Shown here: positions 50,231 to 59,168 of the stretch, piece after piece
Layout: each line of letters starts with the position of its first letter
Numbering within the stretch: position 1 is the first letter of the stretch
Origin: Streptomyces caatingaensis
GTDB taxonomy: Bacteria; Actinomycetota; Actinomycetes; Streptomycetales; Streptomycetaceae
Direction: 5' to 3'
NCBI RefSeq assembly: GCF_001187435.1
Contig: NZ_LFXA01000018.1
Span: 1 to 64,000, forward strand
DNA length: 64,000 bases
Position numbers and translations under genes: made by a program
The notes under the pieces: generated by a model
The model's input: the letters and a program-made list of their open reading frames with translations, nothing else
Told to the model about the DNA's origin: nothing
Database searches by the model: none

Positions 50231-51384
50231 GCACCGCACTGCTGGACGCCGTACGGCTCAGGCTCGCGGGGACGGGTGCGGAGCCGACCCCGGCACGGGT
50301 CGCCGAGGCCCTCCGCCAGGAGGGCAGGCTCCTGGGCGACGCCGAGGTGCTGGGCATCGTCTCCCGGCTGCGCTCCGAGCTGATCGGCAGTGGCCCCCTG
50401 GAACCGCTGCTGGCCGAGCCCGATGTCACCGATGTCCTCGTCACCGCGCCCGACCAGGTATGGGTGGACCGGGGAGCGGGCCTGCGCCGCGTCGACGTGT
50501 CCTTCCCCGACGCCGCGGCCGTCCGCCGGCTCGCCCAGCGGCTCGCCGCGGTCGCCGGCCGCCGGCTGGACGACGCCCGCCCCTGGGTGGACGCCCGCCT
50601 CCCCGACGGCACCCGGCTCCACGCCGTGCTGCCCCCGGTGGCCGTCGGGTCGGCCTGTCTCTCGCTGCGCGTGGTCCGCCCGAGGGCCTTCACCCTCGAC
50701 GAACTGGCCGCCGCCGGAACGGTGCCGCCCGGCGGGCAGGAACTGCTCCGCTCCGTGCTGGACGCCCGGCTCTCCTTCGTGATCAGCGGCGGAACGGGCT
50801 CGGGGAAGACGACCCTCCTGTCCAGCCTGCTCGGCCTGGTCGCACCCGACGAACGGATCGTCCTCGCCGAGGACTCGGCCGAACTGCGCCCGGACCACCC
50901 GCACGTCGTACGGCTGGAGACCCGCCCGGCGAACCAGGAGGGCACCGGCCTGGTCACCCTGCGGGACCTGGTCCGCCAGGCCCTGCGGATGCGGCCCGAC
51001 CGGCTGGTGGTCGGGGAGGTGCGCGGTCCGGAAGTGACCGATCTGCTGGCCGCGTTGAACACCGGGCACGAGGGAGGCTGCGGCACCGTCCACGCCAACG
51101 CCGCCGCCGACGTACCGGCCCGGCTGGAGGCGCTCGGCTCCACGGCGGGGCTCGACCGGGCGGCGCTGCACAGCCAGTTGGCGGCGGCCCTCGCTGTGGT
51201 GATCCACCTCGTGAGGGACCGCGGTGGCCGCCGGCGCGTCGCCGAGGTGCACGTGCTGGACCGCGACCGCGCCGGGTTCGTCACCACCGTGCCGGCCGCC
51301 GTCTGGGGCCCGGAGGGCTTCCGGCGGGCTGCCGGGTGGGACCGGCTCGCGGCGTTGTGCGGGCGGGGCGGGGGTGCGCCATGA
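50227..51384 (+). CDS. tadA: TadA-type secretion ATPase
   Basis: A 385-residue type II/IV secretion hexameric ATPase (CpaF family). Walker A is I-S-G-G-T-G-S-G-K-T-T near residue 187. The Asp box L-A-E-D-S-A-E-L, the Walker B-like L-V-V-G-E-V-R-G-P-E and the His box G-T-V-H-A-N-A follow. It powers Flp/Tad pilus assembly at the membrane. It is the second gene of the ssd-tadA-tadB-tadC operon with overlapping starts on both sides. Confidence 0.93.
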   Translation: MSTALLDAVRLRLAGTGAEPTPARVAEALRQEGRLLGDAEVLGIVSRLRSELIGSGPLEPLLAEPDVTDVLVTAPDQVWVDRGAGLRRVDVSFPDAAAVRRLAQRLAAVAGRRLDDARPWVDARLPDGTRLHAVLPPVAVGSACLSLRVVRPRAFTLDELAAAGTVPPGGQELLRSVLDARLSFVISGGTGSGKTTLLSSLLGLVAPDERIVLAEDSAELRPDHPHVVRLETRPANQEGTGLVTLRDLVRQALRMRPDRLVVGEVRGPEVTDLLAALNTGHEGGCGTVHANAAADVPARLEALGSTAGLDRAALHSQLAAALAVVIHLVRDRGGRRRVAEVHVLDRDRAGFVTTVPAAVWGPEGFRRAAGWDRLAALCGRGGGAP

Positions 51385-52265
51385 CGGTTCCGGTGACGGT
51401 GCCCGAGACGGCGCTGACCGCCACGGCACTGCTCGGTGCCGCGGCCGCCGCGCGCCCCTCCGTGCGGCGGGGGCGCCAACTGCGCCGGGCCGGAGCCCTG
51501 TTGGGGCGCACTTGTCCCGGCCGCTGCCCGCTCCTTCCGGCGTGGCTGCGGGAGGTCGTGCGGCGCCTGCTCGTCGCGGCGCGCGGCCGGCGTGAACTGT
51601 GGTGCCTCCCGGCCGGTTGCGCCGTCGGTCTGCTGGGCGGGTCGGTCCTGCCCCCGCTCATGGCGGGGGCGGCCGTCCCGCTGGTGCGGCGCCGGCTGGC
51701 CGCCCGGCGGCGGCAGCGGGAGCGCGGCCGGCGCGAGGACGCCGTGATCGAGCTGTGCGGGGCCGTCGCGGGCGACCTGAGGGCGGGCCGGCAGCCGGGC
51801 GAGGCGATGGCGGCGGCGCGGTGCGACGCGCTGGGGCCCTCGTGGCCGGCCGTCACGGCGGCCGCCCGGTTCGGCGGCGACGTCCCCGCGGCACTGCGGG
51901 AGGCCGGCCGGCAACCGGGCGCCGGGGGCCTGACCGGAGTGGCCGCCTGCTGGCAGGTCGCCGTCGACGGCGGGGCGGGGCTGGCCGCCGGGCTCGACCG
52001 GGTGGGCGCCGCGCTCGCCGCCGAACGGGACCAACGGGAGGACCTGAACGCCCAGTTGGCGGGCACCCGGTCCACCGCCGTGATGCTCGCGCTGCTCCCG
52101 CTCCTCGCCCTCCTGATGGGAAGTGCCCTCGGCGCGGACCCGCTGCGGGTGCTGCTCCACACCCCGGCCGGCCTCGGCTGCCTCGCCCTGGGCGGCTTCC
52201 TCGAATACGCGGGGCTGGTGTGGACCGGGCGCATCGTGCGGGCGGCCGGCGGGAGGGCGGAGTGA
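51381..52265 (+). CDS. tadB: TadB-like inner-membrane platform protein
   Basis: A 294-residue type II secretion F-domain protein from ATG 51381 overlapping the tadA stop. Hydrophobic segments lie near residues 75-100 and 235-280. Between them is the T2SSF helical domain with A-V-I-E-L-C-G-A-V-A-G-D-L-R-A-G and A-A-G-L-D-R-V-G-A-A-L. It forms the membrane platform for the pilus with TadC. Its stop overlaps the next start. Confidence 0.9.
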   Translation: MTVPVTVPETALTATALLGAAAAARPSVRRGRQLRRAGALLGRTCPGRCPLLPAWLREVVRRLLVAARGRRELWCLPAGCAVGLLGGSVLPPLMAGAAVPLVRRRLAARRRQRERGRREDAVIELCGAVAGDLRAGRQPGEAMAAARCDALGPSWPAVTAAARFGGDVPAALREAGRQPGAGGLTGVAACWQVAVDGGAGLAAGLDRVGAALAAERDQREDLNAQLAGTRSTAVMLALLPLLALLMGSALGADPLRVLLHTPAGLGCLALGGFLEYAGLVWTGRIVRAAGGRAE

Positions 52266-53062
52266 TGGACGGACGAGGCGTGGGCGGACCGGAAATGGCG
52301 GCTGTGCTGGCCGTTCTCGCATCGTGCGCGGTCGCCGCCCTGAGGGCCCCCGGCCGGGCGAAGACGGTGCGGCGCAGGGCCGCGAGGCTGTGGGGCGATG
52401 ACCCGCCGGCCCGGACGCGGGCGTGGCTGCGGGCCCGTACGAGCGGGCCCTCCGTGGTCCGTCAGGGGCTTCCCGCGGTCGCCGGGGTCGTCCTGGGAGC
52501 CGTGGTGATCGGCGGCCCCGCCGGCTGGGCCGCGGGGGCGTTCGCCGCCGGTGGCCTGTGGTGGTGGAGACGCAGGGCGGAGCGCGCCGCGGCTGGGGAG
52601 CGGGCGGTTCCCGCCGAAGAGGTGGGACGTCAACTCCCGCTGGCGGCCGATCTGATGGCCGCCTGCCTGGCGGCGGGGGCCGGGCCCCGGGAGGCGGCCG
52701 AAGCGGTCGGCGGGTCGCTCGGCGGCCCCGTCGGCGAACGGCTGGCCAGGGCGGCCGCGGAGGTGCGGCTCGGCGGCGATCCGGCGGTCGCCTGGGGACG
52801 GCTGGCCGAGCTGCCGGGGGCCCGGGGGCTGGCGCTGTGTCTGGAGAGGGCCCAGGCGACGGGAGTGCCCGGCGTGGAGCCCATGACACGGCTCGCCGTC
52901 GCCTCGCGCGCCGCGCAGGGCCGGGCGGCCGGCATACGCGCCCACCGCGCGGGCGTGGTGGCCACGGCGCCGCTGGGCCTGTGCTTCCTGCCCGCGTTCC
53001 TGGCCGTCGGCGTCGTGCCGATGGTGATCGGCCTGGCGAGCGGGCTGGTGCGGGGCTCCTAG
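52265..53062 (+). CDS. tadC: TadC-like inner-membrane platform protein
   Basis: A 265-residue T2SSF-domain protein from ATG 52265, overlapping the tadB stop. Membrane segments are near residues 12-28, 75-100 and at the C-terminus (A-P-L-G-L-C-F-L-P-A-F-L-A-V-G-V-V). The cytoplasmic helix contains Q-L-P-L-A-A-D-L-M-A-A-C-L-A-A-G. It pairs with TadB. Downstream genes of the locus should be pilins, and the first one is interrupted by the mobile element. Confidence 0.9.
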   Translation: MDGRGVGGPEMAAVLAVLASCAVAALRAPGRAKTVRRRAARLWGDDPPARTRAWLRARTSGPSVVRQGLPAVAGVVLGAVVIGGPAGWAAGAFAAGGLWWWRRRAERAAAGERAVPAEEVGRQLPLAADLMAACLAAGAGPREAAEAVGGSLGGPVGERLARAAAEVRLGGDPAVAWGRLAELPGARGLALCLERAQATGVPGVEPMTRLAVASRAAQGRAAGIRAHRAGVVATAPLGLCFLPAFLAVGVVPMVIGLASGLVRGS

Positions 53063-53154
53063 CGGTACCGGCCGTACCAAAGGCGGGACATGAAGGCGAC
53101 GCACGGGCAACCGGTGTCCGTGCGCGAGGAGATGAGGAGAACGAGGAGGCAGTG

Positions 53155-53268
53155 ATGGTCATGCGGTGGTGGACGAGGGCCAAATGCCGTGCGGTGGCAC
53201 GGGCAACGGAGGTTGCGGGCGCGGGAGATGCCGGGATGTCGACGGCCGAGTACGCGGTGGGAACACTC
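53155..53268 (+). pseudogene. 5-prime end of a Flp-like pilin gene cut by a mobile element
   Basis: ATG 53155 follows GAGGAGGCAGTG. The encoded start has a basic leader and the prepilin-like segment A-G-M-S-T-A-E-Y-A-V-G-T-L, the hallmark of DUF4244/Flp pilin precursors after tadC. After V-G-T-L (codon ending 53268) the expected hydrophobic pilin helix is replaced by an unrelated reading that stops at 53313. The 3-prime part of the gene should lie at the far end of the element, outside the window. The pilus is probably non-functional unless other pilin copies exist. Confidence 0.85.
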
Positions 53269-53361
53269 GTTATCTGGTGCGACTGGCAGCCGCGAGGCAC
53301 GTGGGGCAAGTAGGGTCGATCTCTACGTGACTGCGCGATATCTGGGGGGAGTTAAGGCACG

Positions 53362-54564
53362 TTGGTTACAGCAGATGTGTTACCTCGTCACTATCGGGCT
53401 GAGCGTGCTGTGTCCGCGGACGGGAGCGTCCGGTGGGTGGTGGTCGATGAGTCCTTCGAACTGCATGGGCAGGCGTGCTCGTTCCTGACGGGCCGGGAGT
53501 TCAACACCGGCAGGACGTACGCGCCTCGGGTCGCTCTGTATCTGTCGTGGTGCAAGGAGTTCGGTGTCGCGTGGAACGAGCCGACGCTGGCCCAGCTGAT
53601 GGCCTTCCAGCGGTGGCTGGTGGAGGAGCCGTTGCCGCCGCGCAGTCGCCGGCCGGGGGCTGAGCGGCGCTATCGGGAGAAGGGCACGGCGAACCAGATC
53701 ACGGGCACGGTGACCGACTTCCTGCGGTGGTGCTCGCTGGCGGGGCTCGGTGTGCCGCAGACGGTGGTGACGATGCTGGTCGCGCCCCGGTTCCTGCGCT
53801 TCGCCCCGGCGGGCTTCGATCCGGGCGAGGACGGCCAGAACCTCCAGATCGAGGCTCGGCGCCTGAAGTTCCGGGTGGCGGTGCCCGGCTACGAGTGGCT
53901 GACGGACGAGGAGATTCACCAGGTTCTCGCGGTGACCACGCACGCCAGGGACCGTTTCCTGGTGGGGCTGCTGGCGGTGACGGGGATGCGGATCGGTGAG
54001 GCGCTGGGGCTGCGGCGCGAGGACATGCACGTGCTGCCCGACTCGCGGCTGCTGGGCTGCCAGGTCAAGGGGCCGCACGTCCACGTCAGGCGGCGGGTCA
54101 ACAGCAACAACGCCTTCGCCAAGTCGGTGCAGCCGCGCTGGATTCCGGTGGAGGAGGACACGGTCGGCCTGTACACCGAGTACCGCTACGAGCGGGAGGC
54201 GGTGTGGCAGGCGGAGGCCAGCGACATGGTGTTCGTCAACCTCTTCCGTGCCCCGCTGGGCCAGCCGATGCGCTACGACAATGCGCACGAGTTGTTCCAG
54301 CGGCTGGCGAAGCGGGCGGGGTTTCGGGCCAGGCCGCACATGCTGCGGCACTCGGCGATCACCCGGTGGCGGCGGAACAAGGTCCCGCGGGCGGTGCGCC
54401 AGGACATGGCCGGGCATCAGTCGCCGGCGTCCCAGGAGCGCTACTCGCACGTTAGTGATCAGGAGAAACGCGACGCGGTGGAGCTGGTGGCAGCCCGGTT
54501 CCGTCAGGGGAGGGAGGAATACCGTGGGCGAGGTGGTGCCGCTGCACCGGGTGCCAACCGGTGA
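53362..54564 (+). CDS. tnpA: TnpA-like tyrosine recombinase
   Basis: A 400-residue tyrosine recombinase from TTG 53362 with AAGG and GGGGGGAG upstream. The N-terminal SAM-like domain precedes the catalytic core: Arg in V-T-G-M-R-I-G-E-A-L-G-L, H-x-x-R in H-M-L-R-H-S-A-I-T-R-W, and G-H-Q-S followed by the Tyr in Q-E-R-Y-S-H-V-S. The C-terminus is unrelated to phage Int tails. It is the first of the trio, overlapping the start of the second gene by 41 bp. Confidence 0.9.
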   Translation: MVTADVLPRHYRAERAVSADGSVRWVVVDESFELHGQACSFLTGREFNTGRTYAPRVALYLSWCKEFGVAWNEPTLAQLMAFQRWLVEEPLPPRSRRPGAERRYREKGTANQITGTVTDFLRWCSLAGLGVPQTVVTMLVAPRFLRFAPAGFDPGEDGQNLQIEARRLKFRVAVPGYEWLTDEEIHQVLAVTTHARDRFLVGLLAVTGMRIGEALGLRREDMHVLPDSRLLGCQVKGPHVHVRRRVNSNNAFAKSVQPRWIPVEEDTVGLYTEYRYEREAVWQAEASDMVFVNLFRAPLGQPMRYDNAHELFQRLAKRAGFRARPHMLRHSAITRWRRNKVPRAVRQDMAGHQSPASQERYSHVSDQEKRDAVELVAARFRQGREEYRGRGGAAAPGANR

Positions 54565-57046
54565 GGGGCATGGGGCCGGGTGGGCTCCGCTGGAGGCCGG
54601 GCGGTGGGCGGCGTGGTTGCGCGAGCAGGTCGCGGAGGGCTGGCGCGAGGGTGAGTGGGATGGGCAGACGCTGGTGTTCACCGGCGATGTGGCCAATGCG
54701 CGCACGGTGGTTTACCGCTGTGGCACCGCGGCGTGCGATGCGCTGACGCGGGCCAAGAGCCTGTGCACGACCTGCGCGAAGGCCCAGCGGGTCAGCGGGC
54801 TGTCGATGAAGGAGTTCAAGGCGGTCTTCGTGCCGGTACGGGACCGGACGATGACCGGGGTGCAGGAGCGGTGCCGCGTGGGGGGATGCCCGCGCGATGC
54901 GCATGTGTGGGGCTTGTGCAGCTCGCACGCCTCTTTGCGGCAGAAGCACCTGGACCGCGATCCCGGCTCCGCGCTGGAGGTCTGGGTCGCCCGGCAGAAG
55001 CCGTACCCGCCGGTGGCCAGCTGCCGCGTGCGCGGCTGCCGCTTCGACGGCCGCGGCCCGCACACCCTGTGCTTCCAGCACATCCGCACCTTCAAGCGGC
55101 ACCCGTCCTCCCGGGTGGCGGGTGCGAGGGTGCCGGCCGACTGGCTGGACCGGCAGGCCCCCTATTTGGCAGTCCACCAGTTCTCGCTCGCCCCGTTGAG
55201 CCGGCTCGCCCGCCTGGAGGTGCTGTACGCGCTGCAGCAGCGGGATGCGCGCGGGCAGAAGATCGACCCGCATGCCACCCGCCAGATGGTCGCCCACCTG
55301 GCCGAGGCCGCGGACAGCCTGGCCGCGGTGCCTGCCGACGCCCTTCCCCATCGCTCGGGGTCGAACATCGACGCGCTGCTGCGGGAGACCCATCGTGTGG
55401 TGGCCGCCGCCCTTGCGCGCTTCCGCGGGCAGGATCCGGCCGATCAGGCCACGCTGGATCTGACCGAGCTGGGCGTGCGGGGCAAGCGCGGCGGTCGCAC
55501 CAGCCGTCCGGGCGATCTGGACCTGACCGAGCTGGCCCAGCCGTGGCTGCGACGGGTGCTGATCACCTGGATCGATGAGACGAAGCCGACGACCGGCGAG
55601 GTCAGACGCGCCCACCGTGCCTGTGTCACCGCGGCGAGAGCGCTCGCTCTGCGGCCCGGTGGTGGCGCGGACGCCGCGGTGTTGACGTTCGCCGACATGG
55701 GCGCCGTGGTGGATGCGTTTCGGCATCTGCCGCGGCTGGACGGCTCGCCGATGAAGAACAAGGCTCGCAACGGGCTGCTGGGCTTCTTCTTCAAGGTCCT
55801 GGACTACGGGCGGGCGGCTGGGCACCTGGGCGGGATGTCGGCCTACTTCGCCCGGCACCCCAGCCACGTGATCGCCCCGGACGAGGTGAGCGAGGAGGAC
55901 GAGGCCGGGCGGGCTCTGCCCAACGACGTCATCTACCAGCTGGACGACCAGATCCACCTGCTCGGCCGGGGGGTGACGCACGGCCGCCTGACGCCGGGGG
56001 AGGTCCATGAGATGTGCCGGGCCGTCTACGAGCTGCTGCGGGACACCGGCCGCCGCCCCTACGAGATCGGGGAGTTGCGCCTGGACTGTCTCAAGCGGGA
56101 GGAGGCGCACTGGACCTTGATCTGGGACAACCGCAAGGCCGGCCGGACCCGGCGGCACCTGCCGGTCAACGTGGAGACCGCCGAGACCATCCAGCGGTGG
56201 CTGGCGGTGCGGGAGGGGCTGGATCTGCCCACCGGCAGCGAGGGGTATCTGTTCCCGCCGGCCGGGGAGAACGGCCAGTTGCGGCACCTGCTGCCCGAGC
56301 AGGTCGCCCACATCATCCGGGCCTGGGTCGACTGTGACGAAGTGACCTTGTTTGCCGAGGAGTTCGGTCCGGACGGAACCAGGGCCCCGTTCGACAAGTC
56401 CCTGGTCTTCCCCTACGCGTTTCGGCACTCGTTCTGCCAGCGGCACGCGGACGCGGGCCTGGATCAGGATCTGCTGCGTGAGCTGATGGACCATCGCTCG
56501 GAGGTCACCACGGCTGCCTATTACAAGATCTCCGCGAAGCGGAAGCGGGAGGCGGTGAACGTGATGCGGCTGCACACCACCGACCGCAAGGGGCGCCTGA
56601 CCCCGCTGTCGCAGACAGCCTATCTGCGGGGGTCGGTGCAGGTCCCGTTCGGGAACTGCACCGAGCCGTCGAACGTGAAGGCGGGCGGGCACGCGTGCCC
56701 GATCCGGTTCCAGTGCGTGGGCTGCCCGTCGTACCACCCGGACCCGTCCTACCTGCCGGCGATGGAGGACCACATCCGCCAGCTGCGGGCCCAGCGTGAG
56801 AAGGCGGTCATGATGGACGTCGATGAGTTCGTCGTGCGCAACATGGACGAGGAGATCGCGGCGTACAAGAAGCGGGTGGATCAGATGCGGGACCAGGTTG
56901 CGGCCATGGACCCGCAGGAGCGTGAGCGGGTGGAGGAGGCATCGGCGGTGCTGAGGAAGGTCCGTGCGGCCCAGGCCGGACGCGGGGCGGTCGCGCTGCC
57001 GATGCCGGTGGTCCGCCGGCCGCGGGTGGACGGGGCCGGGGCATGA
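54524..57046 (+). CDS. tnpB: TnpB-like large tyrosine recombinase with Cys-rich modules
   Basis: An 840-residue protein from GTG 54524, preceded by GGGAGGGAGG. Three Cys/His modules lie at about 64-85 (C-G-T-A-A-C, C-T-T-C), 113-133 (C-R-V-G-G-C, C-S-S-H) and 169-190 (C-R-V-R-G-C, C-F-Q-H). The catalytic core has Arg in T-G-R-R-P-Y-E-I-G-E-L, Lys in N-R-K-A-G-R-T, H-x-x-R in F-R-H-S-F-C-Q-R and Tyr in T-T-A-A-Y-Y-K-I. A further Cys cluster (C-P-I-R-F-Q-C-V-G-C) and a coiled coil close the protein. This is the Tn554 TnpB arrangement. ATGA overlap couples it to the third gene. Confidence 0.88.
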   Translation: MGEVVPLHRVPTGEGHGAGWAPLEAGRWAAWLREQVAEGWREGEWDGQTLVFTGDVANARTVVYRCGTAACDALTRAKSLCTTCAKAQRVSGLSMKEFKAVFVPVRDRTMTGVQERCRVGGCPRDAHVWGLCSSHASLRQKHLDRDPGSALEVWVARQKPYPPVASCRVRGCRFDGRGPHTLCFQHIRTFKRHPSSRVAGARVPADWLDRQAPYLAVHQFSLAPLSRLARLEVLYALQQRDARGQKIDPHATRQMVAHLAEAADSLAAVPADALPHRSGSNIDALLRETHRVVAAALARFRGQDPADQATLDLTELGVRGKRGGRTSRPGDLDLTELAQPWLRRVLITWIDETKPTTGEVRRAHRACVTAARALALRPGGGADAAVLTFADMGAVVDAFRHLPRLDGSPMKNKARNGLLGFFFKVLDYGRAAGHLGGMSAYFARHPSHVIAPDEVSEEDEAGRALPNDVIYQLDDQIHLLGRGVTHGRLTPGEVHEMCRAVYELLRDTGRRPYEIGELRLDCLKREEAHWTLIWDNRKAGRTRRHLPVNVETAETIQRWLAVREGLDLPTGSEGYLFPPAGENGQLRHLLPEQVAHIIRAWVDCDEVTLFAEEFGPDGTRAPFDKSLVFPYAFRHSFCQRHADAGLDQDLLRELMDHRSEVTTAAYYKISAKRKREAVNVMRLHTTDRKGRLTPLSQTAYLRGSVQVPFGNCTEPSNVKAGGHACPIRFQCVGCPSYHPDPSYLPAMEDHIRQLRAQREKAVMMDVDEFVVRNMDEEIAAYKKRVDQMRDQVAAMDPQERERVEEASAVLRKVRAAQAGRGAVALPMPVVRRPRVDGAGA

Positions 57047-57615
57047 CCGCCACCAGGCGCACGTCGGGCGACGTGCTGCGGGAGACCAGGCGGCGCGACA
57101 GCCAGACCAAACGCGGCAAGGTGCTGGCGGCACTGGACGAGATGAAGGACAGCGGTACCGCGATCACCTTCGCCTCGGTGGCCCGCGCGGCCGGGGTGTC
57201 CACCTGGCTGGTCTACCGCGACGGGGTGCGCGAGCACATCGAGGCCGCCATGAAGGGCCAGGCCAAGGCCGCCCGGCGCCGCCGCGAGAGCGGCACGGGG
57301 GCCTCGGCGGCGAGCCTGGCCACCGACCTGGAATTGCTGCGGGCGGAGAACAAGGCCCTGCGTCAGGAGAGGGACGGCCTCAAGCGGGCCGTCCAGCGGG
57401 ACTTGGGCGCCCGCTTGGAGCGCGAAGGCATCAAAAGCGCTACCCAGCAGATCGGCGACCTGCAGGCCGAACTCCACAAGGTCAAGGATGAACTCGCTGC
57501 CGTCCGTGCGGAGAACGCCGAGCTGAAGCGGCAGCTCGCGGACGCCCAGGATGAGGTGATCGCCGTCCGCGATGCCGGACGGGAGCTGTTCAAGACCGTC
57601 AACCGGTCCACCTGA
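57043..57615 (+). CDS. tnpC: TnpC-like accessory protein (DUF6262-type)
   Basis: A 190-residue protein from ATG 57043. The N-terminal HTH (I-T-F-A-S-V-A-R-A-A-G-V-S-T-W-L-V-Y) resembles TetR-type helices, and the rest is a long coiled coil with D-L-E-L-L-R-A-E-N-K-A-L and D-E-L-A-A-V-R-A-E-N. TnpC of Tn554 aids orientation-specific integration. A 16-bp hairpin follows the stop. Confidence 0.85.
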   Translation: MTATRRTSGDVLRETRRRDSQTKRGKVLAALDEMKDSGTAITFASVARAAGVSTWLVYRDGVREHIEAAMKGQAKAARRRRESGTGASAASLATDLELLRAENKALRQERDGLKRAVQRDLGARLEREGIKSATQQIGDLQAELHKVKDELAAVRAENAELKRQLADAQDEVIAVRDAGRELFKTVNRST

Positions 57616-57617
57616 CC

Positions 57618-57651
57618 GGTGGCGGGTGCCCGGGTCCGGGCACCCGCCACC
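57618..57651. terminator. bidirectional terminator after tnpC
   Basis: GGTGGCGGGTGCCCGG (57618-57633) pairs perfectly with 57636-57651 across a 2-nt centre. It separates tnpC from the convergent minus-strand cargo operon. Confidence 0.85.
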
Positions 57652-57654
57652 TGC

Positions 57655-58221
57655 TCACGCCGAGGCGGCGGACTGGTGTGCGGTCAGCTCGGCGATCTGG
57701 GCTTCCAGGTCGGCGATCCGCTGGGCCTGGCGCCGCATGGTGCCCTGGGCGTGGAGGACCTTGCTGCCCAGGCCCTCGACACCGCTGACGGTCTTCATGC
57801 AGCCCTCCGCGGCCTCGGCCATCTGCCCGAACGCTTCGGGTTCGATGCTGTGGGGGTTGTTGGCCTCGAACGTGCAGGCCCGGTGCATGTCACCCATGTA
57901 GGCCACGGCCCTGCGGCAGGCGAGCAAGGCGTCGCGGGCACCGAACTCGTCGCCCTGGCCGGAGAGGTGGAAGCGGGTCACCCGTGCTCCGCGCCGCAGC
58001 GGGTCGCGGCTGGGCAGGAACTGTTCCAGACGGTGGCCGAGCTCATGAGCGACGATGCGGGCCCGGGGGACCGCGCGACGCAGACGGCTTCCGTCGGGAA
58101 TGCTGGTGCCGCGGGCGATGTCCGCGTAGGAGACTTCACGGCCCGCGTTGTGCCTGAGCCACAGCAGCACGTCGATGGCGTCCTGCTCGGCCCGGGTGGG
58201 GGTGTCGCGCTTGGGGCTCAT
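57655..58221 (-). CDS. winged-helix protein with C-terminal coiled coil
   Basis: A 188-residue protein from ATG 58221 (overlapping the upstream stop). Residues 12-75 form a winged-helix-like unit: A-I-D-V-L-L-W-L-R-H-N-A-G-R-E-V-S-Y-A-D-I-A, then S-R-L-R-R-A-V-P-R-A-R and a wing ending R-V-T-R-F-H-L. The C-terminus is a coiled coil (R-R-Q-A-Q-R-I-A-D-L-E-A-Q-I). It is likely DNA-binding and partnered with the two upstream genes. I do not recognise the family. Confidence 0.7.
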   Translation of the reverse strand: MSPKRDTPTRAEQDAIDVLLWLRHNAGREVSYADIARGTSIPDGSRLRRAVPRARIVAHELGHRLEQFLPSRDPLRRGARVTRFHLSGQGDEFGARDALLACRRAVAYMGDMHRACTFEANNPHSIEPEAFGQMAEAAEGCMKTVSGVEGLGSKVLHAQGTMRRQAQRIADLEAQIAELTAHQSAASA

Positions 58222-59168
58222 CCCAGCTTCTTCTCGCTCTCGTCGAGGAAGGCTTGCAGGGCCGCGTCGTTGAGCGCGGTGGAGTTGCTGGTGACCAGGT
58301 CCCGGATGAATCCGATCGCCGCGGTGGCGGCGTCGCACAGGCCGGCCAGTGACTGACTGCGCTCGTGGGTGAAGGCGATCTGGTGCCGCTGGAGCAGGCC
58401 CAGGGTCCGCAAGGTGCCCAGCCGGATCGCGGTGATCTCGTTGAACACATCCAGGGCCGCATCGGCCTCGGACGCCGCCTGAGCCGACTGCCGCACAGCC
58501 TGCACGACCTCGGCTTCCTCGTCCCTGTCATACCCGCGCCGGCGGTCCTGGGCCGTGCGCCGGGCCGCGTCCCGGTCGGCTTGGTCCTGCTCGGCCTGGC
58601 GGCGGTGGAACTCGTCGAGTCCTTCCTGGGCCGCCCCCCGGGCGGTGGCGTCGGCCACCACCGCCGCGGTGAGGGCCTTGGGCTGGGTGGCAATCGACAC
58701 CGGTGCGGTCGCCTTGATCCCGGCCCGCTCGGCCTCCTCCTCGATCGCCCGTACCCGCTCGGAGGAGACCTCCCGGGCCTCGTAACTGCGGTAGTAGCCC
58801 TTCTCCCCGAAGAACGGCACCGTGTCCTCGTCCGGCAGCTCGACGTGCCTGCCGGGCTCCAGGGTGAAGGCGGGATCCACGATGCCGTCGGCGGCCGCCC
58901 GCTCCCACGCCTTCCAGTACGCCATGACCCGCCGGTGGCTGGAGTGGGTCCGGCGGGCGAACTCGCGTGCGCTGATCCGCCGGAAAACGGTGCGGCTGAA
59001 CCAGTTCGTGGATAGCTGTTCGAGCCCTACTCCGTTATCGGTACCCGGCTCGACACGCTTGGCGATCAGCAGAGCCAGGGCCCAGCCGCCTTTGCGCTCA
59101 TGCCGGGCGAACTCGGCGAGGTCGGCCTCCAGGGCCTCCTCGCTGTCGACGCCGATCTCCCCCCTCAC
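58218..59168 (-). CDS. charged helical protein, middle gene of the cargo trio
   Basis: A 316-residue protein from GTG 59168, overlapping the preceding stop (GTGA). The N-terminal part includes a possible HTH (I-S-A-R-E-F-A-R-R-T-H-S-S-H-R-R-V-M-A-Y), followed by a long Glu/Ala/Arg-rich helix (residues about 140-240) and a helical end. This architecture of HTH plus extended coil is like ParB/KfrA-type partition or regulatory proteins, but no motif proves it. Coupled overlaps on both sides indicate obligate co-expression of the trio. Confidence 0.65.
   Translation of the reverse strand: MRGEIGVDSEEALEADLAEFARHERKGGWALALLIAKRVEPGTDNGVGLEQLSTNWFSRTVFRRISAREFARRTHSSHRRVMAYWKAWERAAADGIVDPAFTLEPGRHVELPDEDTVPFFGEKGYYRSYEAREVSSERVRAIEEEAERAGIKATAPVSIATQPKALTAAVVADATARGAAQEGLDEFHRRQAEQDQADRDAARRTAQDRRRGYDRDEEAEVVQAVRQSAQAASEADAALDVFNEITAIRLGTLRTLGLLQRHQIAFTHERSQSLAGLCDAATAAIGFIRDLVTSNSTALNDAALQAFLDESEKKLG

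Noticed and set aside
57655..58221. H-E-L-G-H sequence suggesting a zinc metalloprotease (HExxH).
   Set aside because: It lies within a winged-helix-like segment at the helix-wing transition, with no third zinc ligand pattern or protease fold; most likely coincidental.
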